From Pumilibacter muris (GTDB taxonomy: Bacteria; Bacillota; Clostridia; Christensenellales; Pumilibacteraceae), in assembly GCF_943193045.1 (NCBI RefSeq), contig NZ_CALPCN010000006.1:62001-126000 (forward strand): a stretch of 64,000 nucleotides of DNA. Direction: 5' to 3'. Positions 1-7,152 of the stretch are shown piece by piece. Position numbers and translations under genes: made by a program. How positions within the stretch are numbered: the first letter of the stretch is position 1; the number at the start of each line of letters is the position of its first letter. A model generated the notes under the pieces. It was not told the DNA's origin. It was given only the letters and a program-made list of their open reading frames with translations, and did not search any database.

Positions 1-1
1 G

Positions 2-1156
2 AAAGACTATATGGCATCTGGGTCTTTTGCCAGAGGCAAAGATGCTATTCAGGCTAATGCTTCAATGGTGTTTGTTGGTAATATAAACCAAAGCGTGGAT
101 TCACTTTTGAAAACCTCTCATTTGTTCGAGCCATTTCCCGAAGCAATGATTGACAGCGCCTTTTTTGATCGTATGCATTGTTATATTCCCGGGTGGGAAA
201 TCCCGAAGATGCGTCCCGAATTCTTTACGGATAATTATGGGTTTATATCCGACTATATTGCGGAGTTTTTTAGAGAGATGCGTAAAACGCCGCAAACGGA
301 TGCTTTTGACAAATATTTCAGACTAGGCAGATGCCTCAATCAAAGGGATACTATTGCTGTAAGAAAAATGGTATCCGGATTAACAAAAATAATATATCCT
401 GATGGTGTCTTTGCGGAAGAAGAGATTGAGGAAGTTTTGAAATATGCTATCGAGGGACGTAGGCGCGTAAAAGAACAGCTTAAAAAAATTGGCGGCATGG
501 AGTTTTATGATGTGCAGTTCTCCTATATAAAAAATGATACCATGGAAGAATTATTTGTGCCCGTTTTAGAGCAGGGTGGCGGCAAATTGATTTCCGAAGG
601 CGTAGGAAAGCCAGGACATATTTATACGGTCGCGAATGGAAGCAACGGAATGAAGGGGCTTTTCAAGTTTGAAACCACAATGGCTGAGGGCGGCGGAAAG
701 TTTGAGGTTACAGGGCTTACAAATTCAAAAGAAGTTAAAGAATCGGTAAAAATTGCTCAAAACTACTTCAAGGCAAACGCTAAGCAGATAAGCCAATCCA
801 TTTCTATTGATTCAAGAAATTATGTTATGCAAGTACAGGATTGTCAGGGCGTTGGGCTTGATGGCAATATATCGCTGGCTGTTCTTGTAGCATATTGTGG
901 TTGTGCCCTAGATAAACCTGCATTGCCACAGCTTTGCGTATTGGGCTCAATGAGTATTGGTGGAACAATAAATAAAGTAGATGAGCTTGCTTCTACTTTG
1001 CAAGTGTGTTTTGATGCAGGCGCGAAAAGGGTTTTGTTGCCTATGAGTAGTGCCGCAGATATAGCCACAGTTCCAAGCGATTTGTTTGCGAAATTTCAAA
1101 TATCATTTTATAGTAGTCCGGAAGATGCGGTTATTAAGGCATTGGGAATTGAATAG
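2..1156 (+). CDS. brxL: BREX system Lon-like protein BrxL, C-terminal part (5' truncated by window edge)
   Basis: BrxL is one of the core proteins of type 1 BREX phage-defence islands: an AAA+ ATPase fused to a C-terminal Lon-like domain. The frame is open to the left edge (K-D-Y precede the first ATG at 11), so the visible 384 residues are the C-terminal part of a protein that is normally about 680 residues. Residues 1-60 are the end of the AAA+ module (FVGNINQ, then the FFDRMHCYIPGWEIPK stretch typical of BrxL). Roughly residues 270-384 are Lon-like (QVQDCQGVGLDGNISLAV, then CVLGSMSIGGTINKVDEL and the AGAKRVLLP strand). By eye, both Lon catalytic dyad positions are replaced: the Ser of GPSAG by an acidic or small residue in GLDGN, and the catalytic Lys by Ala in DELAS. 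The other BREX genes would lie to the left. Identification is strong; the boundary of the partial gene is set by the window. Confidence 0.9.
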   Translation, partial: KDYMASGSFARGKDAIQANASMVFVGNINQSVDSLLKTSHLFEPFPEAMIDSAFFDRMHCYIPGWEIPKMRPEFFTDNYGFISDYIAEFFREMRKTPQTDAFDKYFRLGRCLNQRDTIAVRKMVSGLTKIIYPDGVFAEEEIEEVLKYAIEGRRRVKEQLKKIGGMEFYDVQFSYIKNDTMEELFVPVLEQGGGKLISEGVGKPGHIYTVANGSNGMKGLFKFETTMAEGGGKFEVTGLTNSKEVKESVKIAQNYFKANAKQISQSISIDSRNYVMQVQDCQGVGLDGNISLAVLVAYCGCALDKPALPQLCVLGSMSIGGTINKVDELASTLQVCFDAGAKRVLLPMSSAADIATVPSDLFAKFQISFYSSPEDAVIKALGIE

Positions 1157-1237
1157 AATTACATCACTTTGACAATTGATTTATGTCGAGAATAGGAGCT
1201 TTGAAAATCAGTTTAAAATAATAATGGAGAGGTGTTT

Positions 1238-2668
1238 ATGCACGCGAACAAAACATTAATTGAACTAATAGACGTTCTGCGGAACGAAAATTCTGTCGAG
1301 ACGGAATGGTTAGAGTTTAAGGAAAACTACGCTTCTCCACAAGATATAGGAGAATATATTTCCGCGCTGTCTAACGGTGCGGCTTTATGGGGACGCCCCA
1401 ACGCCTATCTCATTTTCGGCGTGGACGATAAAACGCACGAAGTGGTTGGTACTACTTTTGATTATCGTAAGCAAAAACAAGGCAACGAAGATTTGGAAAA
1501 TTGGCTTAACCGTTTGGTGGAGCCGAGAATCGGATTTAACTTCTATGAGATAAACTATTCGGCGCTCAAAAAACTTGTATTGATAGAAATTCCTGCGGCG
1601 GATAAGCAACCGACAGCGTTTGCGGGTAAAGAGTATATTCGTATCGGAAGTTACCGTCAGGATTTGCGCAAGTATCCTGAAACAGAGCGCAGATTATGGA
1701 ACGAACTAAATCATATCTTGTGGGAAGAAATGGTCTCGCCGGTTCAGAATTTGCATTTTAAGTTTCTTGCAATAGTTGCCGAAAGCAGAGGCGTTGAATT
1801 TTCGGAAGATAAGTTTACTACGCTCCGTATGATTGATAGCAACGGCAAGTTCAACAACCTTGCCTATCTGTTGAGTGACGAGAATAGACACATGGTGAAA
1901 TTCGCCGTGTATCGAAACAAGATGTATGATTTTGCCGTCAAAAAAGAGTTTGAGGGGTCTTGGGTGGCGGTTTTGGAGCAAGTGCTTGAATATACCAATA
2001 TCTATAATGAGATAAGCGCTCGTGTGATTGGTAGCGACGCGGCGAGAACGGAAGTTAAAAGTTATCCCGATCCTTCCTTGCGCGAAGCAGTAGTTAATGC
2101 ATTTTGCCATTTTGACGCTTCCTTTCCTTCCGACATTAAGATTGAATTTTTCCCCGATAAAGTTGTAGTTGGCTCGCCCGGTGCGTTATATCATACAACT
2201 ATGGAAGAAGTACTCGGTGGCAGGCAGTCTTTTCGCAATCCCAACTTGGTGTATGTGCTCAGTAAGTTCAACTTTATCGAAAACTACGCTACGGGGCTGA
2301 AAAAGATTATATCCGCTTACGACAAATATCCCGCCAAACCTACTATTGAAACGACAGATAATTTCTTTGTTGTAACTCTTCCCAACGTTAAAGTGGGTAC
2401 GCAAGACGAAAATTATTTTGATGACACAAATGGCACTGTAAGTGACCCTGTAAGTGACCCTGTAAGTGACCCTGTAAAATTGAGTGAGGATGCTGAAAAA
2501 ATACTTTCGGCAATTCGTAAAAGCGCCGATATTACGCGTGAAGAATTGTCGCAAAAATTCGGCAAATCACTTGCAACGGTGCGTCGTAGAATAGCCGAGC
2601 TGAAAGAAAAAGGCTATATCGAACGTGTCGGCTCGGATAAAACCGGCTTTTGGAAAGTTCTCAAATGA
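1238..2668 (+). CDS. AlbA_2 / GHKL-ATPase / winged-helix regulator (RecG-like helicase-related family)
   Basis: The 476-residue protein has an N-terminal Schlafen AlbA_2 domain (about 15-135, with WLEFKENY, the FGVDD strand and the YIRIGS motif). A middle HATPase_c_4-type region (about 265-385) contains PSLREAVVNAFCH and later ENYATGLKKI. The C-terminal winged helix (about 420-476) includes ITREELSQKFGKSLATVRRRI. Such proteins are often annotated as ATP-dependent DNA helicase-related or transcriptional regulators and are common in defence islands. ATG 1238 was chosen because GGAGAGG (1226-1232) overlaps the in-frame GTG at 1232 and is well spaced for 1238. It is the first gene of a run of five that overlap or abut (ATGA at 2665), so co-expression is likely. 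The linker holds three perfect 12-bp repeats encoding Val-Ser-Asp-Pro. Family is clear; substrate and role here are inference. Confidence 0.85.
   Translation: MHANKTLIELIDVLRNENSVETEWLEFKENYASPQDIGEYISALSNGAALWGRPNAYLIFGVDDKTHEVVGTTFDYRKQKQGNEDLENWLNRLVEPRIGFNFYEINYSALKKLVLIEIPAADKQPTAFAGKEYIRIGSYRQDLRKYPETERRLWNELNHILWEEMVSPVQNLHFKFLAIVAESRGVEFSEDKFTTLRMIDSNGKFNNLAYLLSDENRHMVKFAVYRNKMYDFAVKKEFEGSWVAVLEQVLEYTNIYNEISARVIGSDAARTEVKSYPDPSLREAVVNAFCHFDASFPSDIKIEFFPDKVVVGSPGALYHTTMEEVLGGRQSFRNPNLVYVLSKFNFIENYATGLKKIISAYDKYPAKPTIETTDNFFVVTLPNVKVGTQDENYFDDTNGTVSDPVSDPVSDPVKLSEDAEKILSAIRKSADITREELSQKFGKSLATVRRRIAELKEKGYIERVGSDKTGFWKVLK
2438..2473 (+). repeat. Three tandem 12-bp repeats (GTAAGTGACCCT) inside the AlbA_2 gene
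   Basis: Three perfect copies in frame encode (Val-Ser-Asp-Pro)x3 in the linker between the ATPase-like region and the C-terminal winged helix. Copy-number change by slippage would alter linker length without a frameshift. Confidence 0.9.
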
Positions 2669-3771
2669 GAAATTTTTATAAGCCGATACAAGACAAAAAA
2701 GTTGTCGTGGTTGTGGAAGGCAGAAGCGTTACGTTCACAAACGAGAAAGGACAAGTTGTCAGATTTTTGGGAAGCGACGAAGACTTTTCTATCAAATACA
2801 ACACGGGTGCGCTCGGCGGGGAATATTGTGCTGTCGATGAAGGCGTATGCGCTTATAAGGAACCGAATCCGAAAGATTTCGTAAACGGCGGCACTTATAC
2901 TGCCTACTACATTGCATATTTCACAGAACGGAAATGTCATAGGGCAAACGGAAAAAACGATTATTACGACGAAATGTATGTGGAACTAAAAACGGACGAC
3001 GGATATTATTCGGACGTTCTACTTCATGCTTCTTCCATTGCTGTTTTTGTGGACGGGGAAGAACAACCGCGCCCTAAGCGTCGAATTTTTGCGGGTTATT
3101 ACAAGCGCTATGACGGTATGCCGTTTTACGTTGTGGATGTTGTTCGCGATTTGGAAACGCGGCGAGAAGTTGTAATTTGCAGGTATGATGACGGAAAGGC
3201 TAACGGCTACTTTACACTTACCATGGAAGCATTTTGCTCGAAAGTCGATTATAACGGAAAACAAATTAAAAAGTATTTTCGCGACACAAAGCGCGAGAAA
3301 GCCGGAGAGCTTACTTGCGAAATGTTGGAAAACGACGGCTACCGCACTCCCATTCGCAAAGTAAAAAAAGAGGATAAAATCCGATATCGTAGAACGGCAA
3401 CTACATATACCGATTACGCCAAAGATTTGTGTACGTATTACGCGATAGATTTGCGCACTTACGAGCTTTGCCAAAAGACGAGAAAGCTCGTAGGTGTAAG
3501 AAATAAAGACGACTTTTTTGCGTTGAAAGAAGATTTACTGTTTATAAACAGTTGTTTGAAAACAACTTTGAAAGAGTTTTGCGACTATTTCAAAGAGCGT
3601 TTTTACGAAGGGAAATCCTTGCGTAAGTATGCGGAAGAACACGTTATCAATCGAGGAAGCGCGGATTATATTCAGAAGAAGCTGATAACCTCTCTTGCGG
3701 CAAGTTTGGAAGCAAGAGACGCCGCCGACGGAAAATGCCGCTTGCGGAAAGATTTCGGAGATGAGGAATGA
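2665..3771 (+). CDS. Unknown protein with DUF1653-like segment
   Basis: The 368-residue protein starts at ATG 2665, which overlaps the upstream stop (ATGA); an in-frame TTG at 2650 lies inside the upstream gene and is less likely. About residues 140-205 (AGYYKRYDGMPFYVVDVVRD through KVDYNGKQIKKYF) resemble DUF1653, a small beta-rich domain of unknown function usually found as a stand-alone protein. The N-terminal 130 residues are beta-rich, with several Tyr/Asp-rich turns. The C-terminal 130 residues look helical and could hold a helix-turn-helix near FYEGKSLRKYAEEHV. No signal peptide or membrane segment is visible. It is translationally coupled to the AlbA_2 gene before it and to the next gene (ATGA at 3768), so a shared job is likely. 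The domain call is by eye and tentative; no function can be given. Confidence 0.75.
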   Translation: MRNFYKPIQDKKVVVVVEGRSVTFTNEKGQVVRFLGSDEDFSIKYNTGALGGEYCAVDEGVCAYKEPNPKDFVNGGTYTAYYIAYFTERKCHRANGKNDYYDEMYVELKTDDGYYSDVLLHASSIAVFVDGEEQPRPKRRIFAGYYKRYDGMPFYVVDVVRDLETRREVVICRYDDGKANGYFTLTMEAFCSKVDYNGKQIKKYFRDTKREKAGELTCEMLENDGYRTPIRKVKKEDKIRYRRTATTYTDYAKDLCTYYAIDLRTYELCQKTRKLVGVRNKDDFFALKEDLLFINSCLKTTLKEFCDYFKERFYEGKSLRKYAEEHVINRGSADYIQKKLITSLAASLEARDAADGKCRLRKDFGDEE

Positions 3772-4079
3772 CAAAAGCAGAATTAACTACAATCGTGCAA
3801 GTAACCGAACAAAAGACTATAACGGAAGAATTAAAACGACTTGGCTATATCGACTGCAAGAAGCATAAAGAATACAAAAATATTAGAATTGATATATTGT
3901 TTAAGGGTAATTTGCTTGAAACCGATACGTTCCCCGATTCAAAAAGAAACCGCACCTATCAGGGCGGAATTTTTACAAACGTAAAGGGCTATGAAAATTT
4001 GGAATTTATCATTATCAATATAAATGACGATAAAAATACTTTTCCGATAGATATGCTTATTTGGGCGAAGGAGTTGTAA
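3768..4079 (+). CDS. Small unknown protein in the AlbA_2 operon
   Basis: A 103-residue soluble protein whose ATG overlaps the upstream stop (ATGA), implying translational coupling. The N-terminal half is charged and helical (EELKRLGYIDCKKHKEYKN); the C-terminal half alternates hydrophobic residues (NLEFIIINI) as in a small alpha/beta fold. I do not recognise the family. The downstream 38-residue ORF begins immediately after its stop codon. It is supported mainly by its position in a gapless operon and by coding-like composition. Confidence 0.65.
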   Translation: MTKAELTTIVQVTEQKTITEELKRLGYIDCKKHKEYKNIRIDILFKGNLLETDTFPDSKRNRTYQGGIFTNVKGYENLEFIIININDDKNTFPIDMLIWAKEL

Positions 4080-4196
4080 ATGAATTATAGTTGCGGTAAT
4101 TGTCCGTATTGTCAAAGGACAAATGATATGTGGACTTGTTGGTGTACATATTGGAAGAAAGTCGTGCGTATCGGCGAAGGTTGCGAAAGAGAATAA
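4080..4196 (+). CDS. 38-residue cysteine-rich microprotein
   Basis: An ATG directly after the upstream TAA opens a 38-codon frame ending in TAA at 4194-4196, whose last base is the A of the next gene's ATG (TAATG). The product has six or more cysteines in close pairs (CGNCPYC near the N-terminus, then CWC) and several Trp/Tyr residues, suggesting a zinc ribbon or another small metal-binding knuckle. It is below usual gene-finder length cutoffs. Start/stop overlap on both sides and the Cys spacing argue for a real gene in the operon; function unknown. Confidence 0.6.
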   Translation: MNYSCGNCPYCQRTNDMWTCWCTYWKKVVRIGEGCERE

Positions 4197-4651
4197 TGGA
4201 TGCTTTTGAAAGATATCTAGAACAAAATAAATGCAATCCCGAATGCCGCGCGTTGACTTGTAAGTCTTACGGAGAAGTTTATAAACGAGAGCATCATTGT
4301 GAAATTGAGCCGAAGGAAACCAATTTCGAGTTGGCAACTTATGGAGATGCTTTATTGAAATTTGCATTATGCTCTCTTTTGTTGGATAAATGCACACAAC
4401 TGACCGAAGAAAAGAAACAATATGAAACAGATAAGTTTTTAATCGAAACCGTCGCAAAGCATTATCAGCTTTTGGATTATATGAATTTTGATAGAAGTAA
4501 CAATAAAATACCACAATGTTACGAAGCGTTTGAAAACGAAAATACAAAGTATATTGCTACTACCGTTGAGGCGGTGTTGGGTGCGATATATCAGAAAAAT
4601 GAAGACTTTCAAGAGATTAGTGGACTTGTAGAAAGCTGGACAAAACTTTGA
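4196..4651 (+). CDS. RNase III-like (Mini-III-like) domain protein
   Basis: This 151-residue protein resembles the RNase III endonuclease domain without the dsRNA-binding domain. Residues 45-60 (FELATYGDALLKFALCSLLL) match the RNase III signature helix (consensus E-x-L-E-F-x-G-D-A). Residues near 125-137 (TTVEAVLGAIY) match the second catalytic helix (consensus A-D-x-F-E-A-x-x-G-A). The GD aspartate and the VEA glutamate are present, but the usual Asp of ADxFEA appears as Thr, so cleavage activity is uncertain. ATG 4196 overlaps the microprotein stop; a longer in-frame start at 4130 would overlap that gene and lacks an RBS. It is the last gene of the operon and is followed by a terminator. 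RNase III-like folds without dsRBD occur as Mini-III (23S rRNA processing), but this context suggests an accessory or defence role (inference). Confidence 0.7.
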   Translation: MDAFERYLEQNKCNPECRALTCKSYGEVYKREHHCEIEPKETNFELATYGDALLKFALCSLLLDKCTQLTEEKKQYETDKFLIETVAKHYQLLDYMNFDRSNNKIPQCYEAFENENTKYIATTVEAVLGAIYQKNEDFQEISGLVESWTKL

Positions 4652-4680
4652 ATTAATTTACAATTGAATACTCACATTAA

Positions 4681-4715
4681 GGGCGTTTGCCGAAGTATGG
4701 CAACCGTCCTTTTTT
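4681..4715 (+). terminator. Rho-independent terminator of the AlbA_2 to RNase III-like operon
   Basis: GGGCGTTTGCC and GGCAACCGTCC form an 11-bp stem with one wobble and one mismatch around a 7-nt loop, followed by six T. It lies 30 nt after the last stop codon of the operon. Confidence 0.75.
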
Positions 4716-4952
4716 ATGTCATTTTTCTGTACTTGCGAGTGAAGCCGTCTACCAATTGGAAGGATTTATTACGGACAAACAAAAAAGCATTATGACAAAA
4801 TTCTGTACAATTCCATTCTATATGTTTAGTGAAGGGACTTGTTGATAAAACCTTTCAAATTTAAGACAAAGGAGGTGATGCGTATGCACTACTGAAAGGA
4901 CTTGTAAGCGGTCTCAAAATGCTTGCGACAAATAAAATTTTATGGAGGAACA
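4716..4952. other. Gene-poor junction between defence operon and mobilizable element
   Basis: No convincing gene is seen. The stretch is AT-rich and holds an unusually perfect Shine-Dalgarno at 4868-4879 followed by a 5-codon ORF (ATG 4878, stop 4893-4895). One end (att site) of the mobilizable element probably lies here or just to the left, but I found no matching direct repeat near 9.8 kb. Confidence 0.5.
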
Positions 4953-5615
4953 ATGGAACAAAAACAACTTACACACTTTACTTTTTACGACTTGTATTGG
5001 GATTTAATCAGGCAGTCAGACGACGGTACGGCTGGCAGGTTAATACAAAATATCTGCAAGTATATGTTTACGGACGAGCCTATCACCGAGCCGCAGGATG
5101 ACAAGGAAAACTACTTTTGGAGCAATATTGTTGACGTGCTCTACGAGGACAAGCAGTGCGAATTAAGCGGCAGAATTCCGAAAACGCTCAACCGTAAAAT
5201 GCGTCACTTCACTTTTCTCGATACATACTATAAGGCTATCAAATTGATGACGGAAACGGAATGCGGACAGTATGTGAAAGCGATTTGCGACTATATGTTT
5301 GACGGCACGGAACGGAAATTGAAACCGCCCGTTGACGCATACTTTGAACTTGCCAAACGGAAATTGTTTCTTGCGAGAACGAGAAAGAAAGTCGGCGCAA
5401 TCGGCGGCAAAACAAACAAGCATACTCCCTCTGTTACGCTCGAAAAGATAAAAGCAGACTTTCGTTTATCGGGCGATATCTTCAACAGGGACGAGTATTT
5501 GAAAGGAATTGACTTAGCACACGTGTATGCATATTTCAAGGCAAATCCGCCGCAAGAAGGGCGCAATATGTACCGCGCATTCGAGGATTACAAACGTGCG
5601 AATAACGTGCAATAA
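4953..5615 (+). CDS. DUF6291-like protein of the mobilizable element
   Basis: A 220-residue protein with ATG 4953 behind GGAGG (4944-4948). It holds two copies of one module. Copy 1 begins HFTFYDLYWDLIRQSDDGTAG (about 7-60) and copy 2 begins HFTFLDTYYKAIKLMTETECG (about 85-140); both continue into a QxICxYMF-type helix. This is the layout of DUF6291 or related proteins often found beside replication and mobilization genes in Firmicutes ICEs, IMEs and phages. The C-terminal 70 residues (GGKTNKHTPSV onward) are basic and loosely structured. It sits immediately upstream of the oriT-like region and the relaxase. Biochemical function is not known to me. Confidence 0.7.
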   Translation: MEQKQLTHFTFYDLYWDLIRQSDDGTAGRLIQNICKYMFTDEPITEPQDDKENYFWSNIVDVLYEDKQCELSGRIPKTLNRKMRHFTFLDTYYKAIKLMTETECGQYVKAICDYMFDGTERKLKPPVDAYFELAKRKLFLARTRKKVGAIGGKTNKHTPSVTLEKIKADFRLSGDIFNRDEYLKGIDLAHVYAYFKANPPQEGRNMYRAFEDYKRANNVQ

Positions 5616-5678
5616 TCAGTTCGTTCTATGGGGAAGCAAATACCCAAAATCGTGGTATTAAAACGTGGTTTTAGGTAG

Positions 5679-5754
5679 GCAGGATAAAGGTTTTGCATTT
5701 TTTGATGCAAAACGCTCATTCGGGCGTAGCCGAATACGAGGCGGGAAACCCGCC
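5679..5754. other. Putative origin of transfer (oriT) with IncP-type nick motif
   Basis: On the minus strand positions 5686-5679 read TATCCTGC, matching the IncP/MobP nick consensus YATCCTG|Y, with the predicted nick between 5680 and 5679. Three perfect inverted repeats follow: 5690-5698/5705-5713 (GTTTTGCAT, 9 bp), 5718-5723/5730-5735 (ATTCGG) and 5740-5745/5749-5754 (GGCGGG). The first lies on the 5' side of the nick in the nicked strand, as the relaxosome-binding repeat does in RP4. The region directly precedes the relaxase gene. The nick and function are inferred. Confidence 0.6.
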
Positions 5755-5852
5755 CTCTACAATAGTCCACACAAACGAAATTTAACTTACGGGAGAAACA
5801 AATTATAGCAAATCAACCGATAGTTTTTAACATTCGATACACGCCATACAGA

Positions 5853-7025
5853 TTGCCGAAAAATGCAACCCAAAACGATATTGCAAAGCATCAATCGGAT
5901 AGAGCGTTTTACGACTTATCTGGCGAAGAAAATCATTTGAAGTACATAGCTACCGAAAGCAAACGTGCAGGCAAGTTTACCGCACTTGACTACTTCCGAA
6001 AAAGCACGGGTATCTTCAACAAAAACGGTATGATATCGGCGGAAGAATTGGAACAAATGAAAGTCCGAGCGCAGATGGGCGAAAAGAATTTGTGGCACGG
6101 CTTTATTTCGGTGGACGAGGAAAATTCTCATAAGATCGACAGCCCCGAAAAGTGTATTCACTTGATAAAGCGCACGTTCGATTCTTTTTTCCGCGATATG
6201 GGTTTCGATCCGAAGAATATCGACCTGATATGTGCCTTGCATTTAGACAGACCGAAGCACTTGCACATTCACTTCGAGTTTTGGGAAAAAGAGCCTAAAC
6301 AGAAGTACCGTAAAAAGGAAACCGAGTACCGACATAAGGGCAAGATTCCGCAAGCGGTGATAGACAAAATGCACGAGCGGTTAAACTTGTTTTTGGCAGA
6401 CGAACATATTTACCATTCCCGTGATGAGGCACTTCGGCAGTTAAAGGAATTGTCCGTAACGCACGGCTTCGAGCGATTCTGCGAAAAGGAAACGAAATGT
6501 GAGATTACGGAGCTTGCAAAGGATTTGCCTGTCGGGGCGAAAATCTTTTACGGACACAAGGATATGGAGCCGTTTCGTCCACGCATAGACAAGATTGTAA
6601 ACTTGCTGTTGCAGACGAGCAAACCGGCGCGAAAAGCCGACTTGAAGTTCCACGAAGAATTAGAAGGCTTGAAGCAGAAAGTACAAGCGGACAGTGTCTT
6701 GGACGATATAAAGGATGACTATATACGACGACAGGGGAATATTGTTTTAAGTGCAGTGCGAACAATACGTGCTTATACGCCGAGGCGCACCACGCGTGGA
6801 AAAGTAAACGATAAAGTCTTGAAGCGCCGCGCAGGAATTCGTACCCGCGTTTTGGGGCGCACAATGAGCAAACTCTTCTCTTCTTTCGGAGAACAAAGCG
6901 AACTGTTGGAACGCGACTTCTCCCACTGTTTACAGGAGATCGAGAAGGAAATCGAAGAACAGCGTTTGCAGGAGCAGACAGCTGAAAACACCAAGATAAA
7001 TTCTAAGTGGAATTGGGGGAAATAG
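5853..7025 (+). CDS. mobL: MobL-family relaxase
   Basis: Relaxases nick oriT, stay covalently bound to the 5' end and lead strand transfer in conjugation. The protein has the HUH metal-binding motif near residues 129-142 (ALHLDRPKHLHIHFEFW), followed by a KYRKKETEYRHKGKIP region and a long charged helical C-terminus, as in MobL relaxases of Firmicutes. The nearest conventional start is TTG 5853, but it has no RBS. GGGAG at 5791-5795 is placed for ATT 5802 or ATA 5805, which would add MANQPIVFNIRYTPYR, a likely first strand that in known relaxases holds or precedes the catalytic Tyr; the true start is probably there. No coupling protein or type IV secretion genes are in the window, so the element looks mobilizable rather than self-transmissible. 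Confidence 0.82.
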   Translation: MPKNATQNDIAKHQSDRAFYDLSGEENHLKYIATESKRAGKFTALDYFRKSTGIFNKNGMISAEELEQMKVRAQMGEKNLWHGFISVDEENSHKIDSPEKCIHLIKRTFDSFFRDMGFDPKNIDLICALHLDRPKHLHIHFEFWEKEPKQKYRKKETEYRHKGKIPQAVIDKMHERLNLFLADEHIYHSRDEALRQLKELSVTHGFERFCEKETKCEITELAKDLPVGAKIFYGHKDMEPFRPRIDKIVNLLLQTSKPARKADLKFHEELEGLKQKVQADSVLDDIKDDYIRRQGNIVLSAVRTIRAYTPRRTTRGKVNDKVLKRRAGIRTRVLGRTMSKLFSSFGEQSELLERDFSHCLQEIEKEIEEQRLQEQTAENTKINSKWNWGK

Positions 7026-7070
7026 AATGTAAAAAATTAAGCAGAAGTCGTATTAACATCATAAATTTGC

Positions 7071-7099
7071 TTGACTCTTTCCTTGCCTCACGATATAAT
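7071..7099 (+). promoter_or_regulatory. Sigma-A promoter of the RHH-like regulator / integration module
   Basis: TTGACT (7071-7076), 17-bp spacer, TATAAT (7094-7099). Predicted transcription start is about 7106, just before the operator palindrome. Confidence 0.85.
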
Positions 7100-7112
7100 A
7101 AAAATATACAAA

Positions 7113-7128
7113 GTCGTATGCATACGAC
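7113..7128. promoter_or_regulatory. 16-bp palindromic operator GTCGTATGCATACGAC
   Basis: A perfect 16-bp palindrome lies immediately downstream of the predicted transcription start and upstream of the regulator's RBS. A half-site GTCGTAT recurs at 7047-7053, upstream of the -35. The placement fits autorepression by the encoded RHH-like protein. Confidence 0.65.
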
Positions 7129-7152
7129 GTAAATATTTTCGGAGGAATTGAC

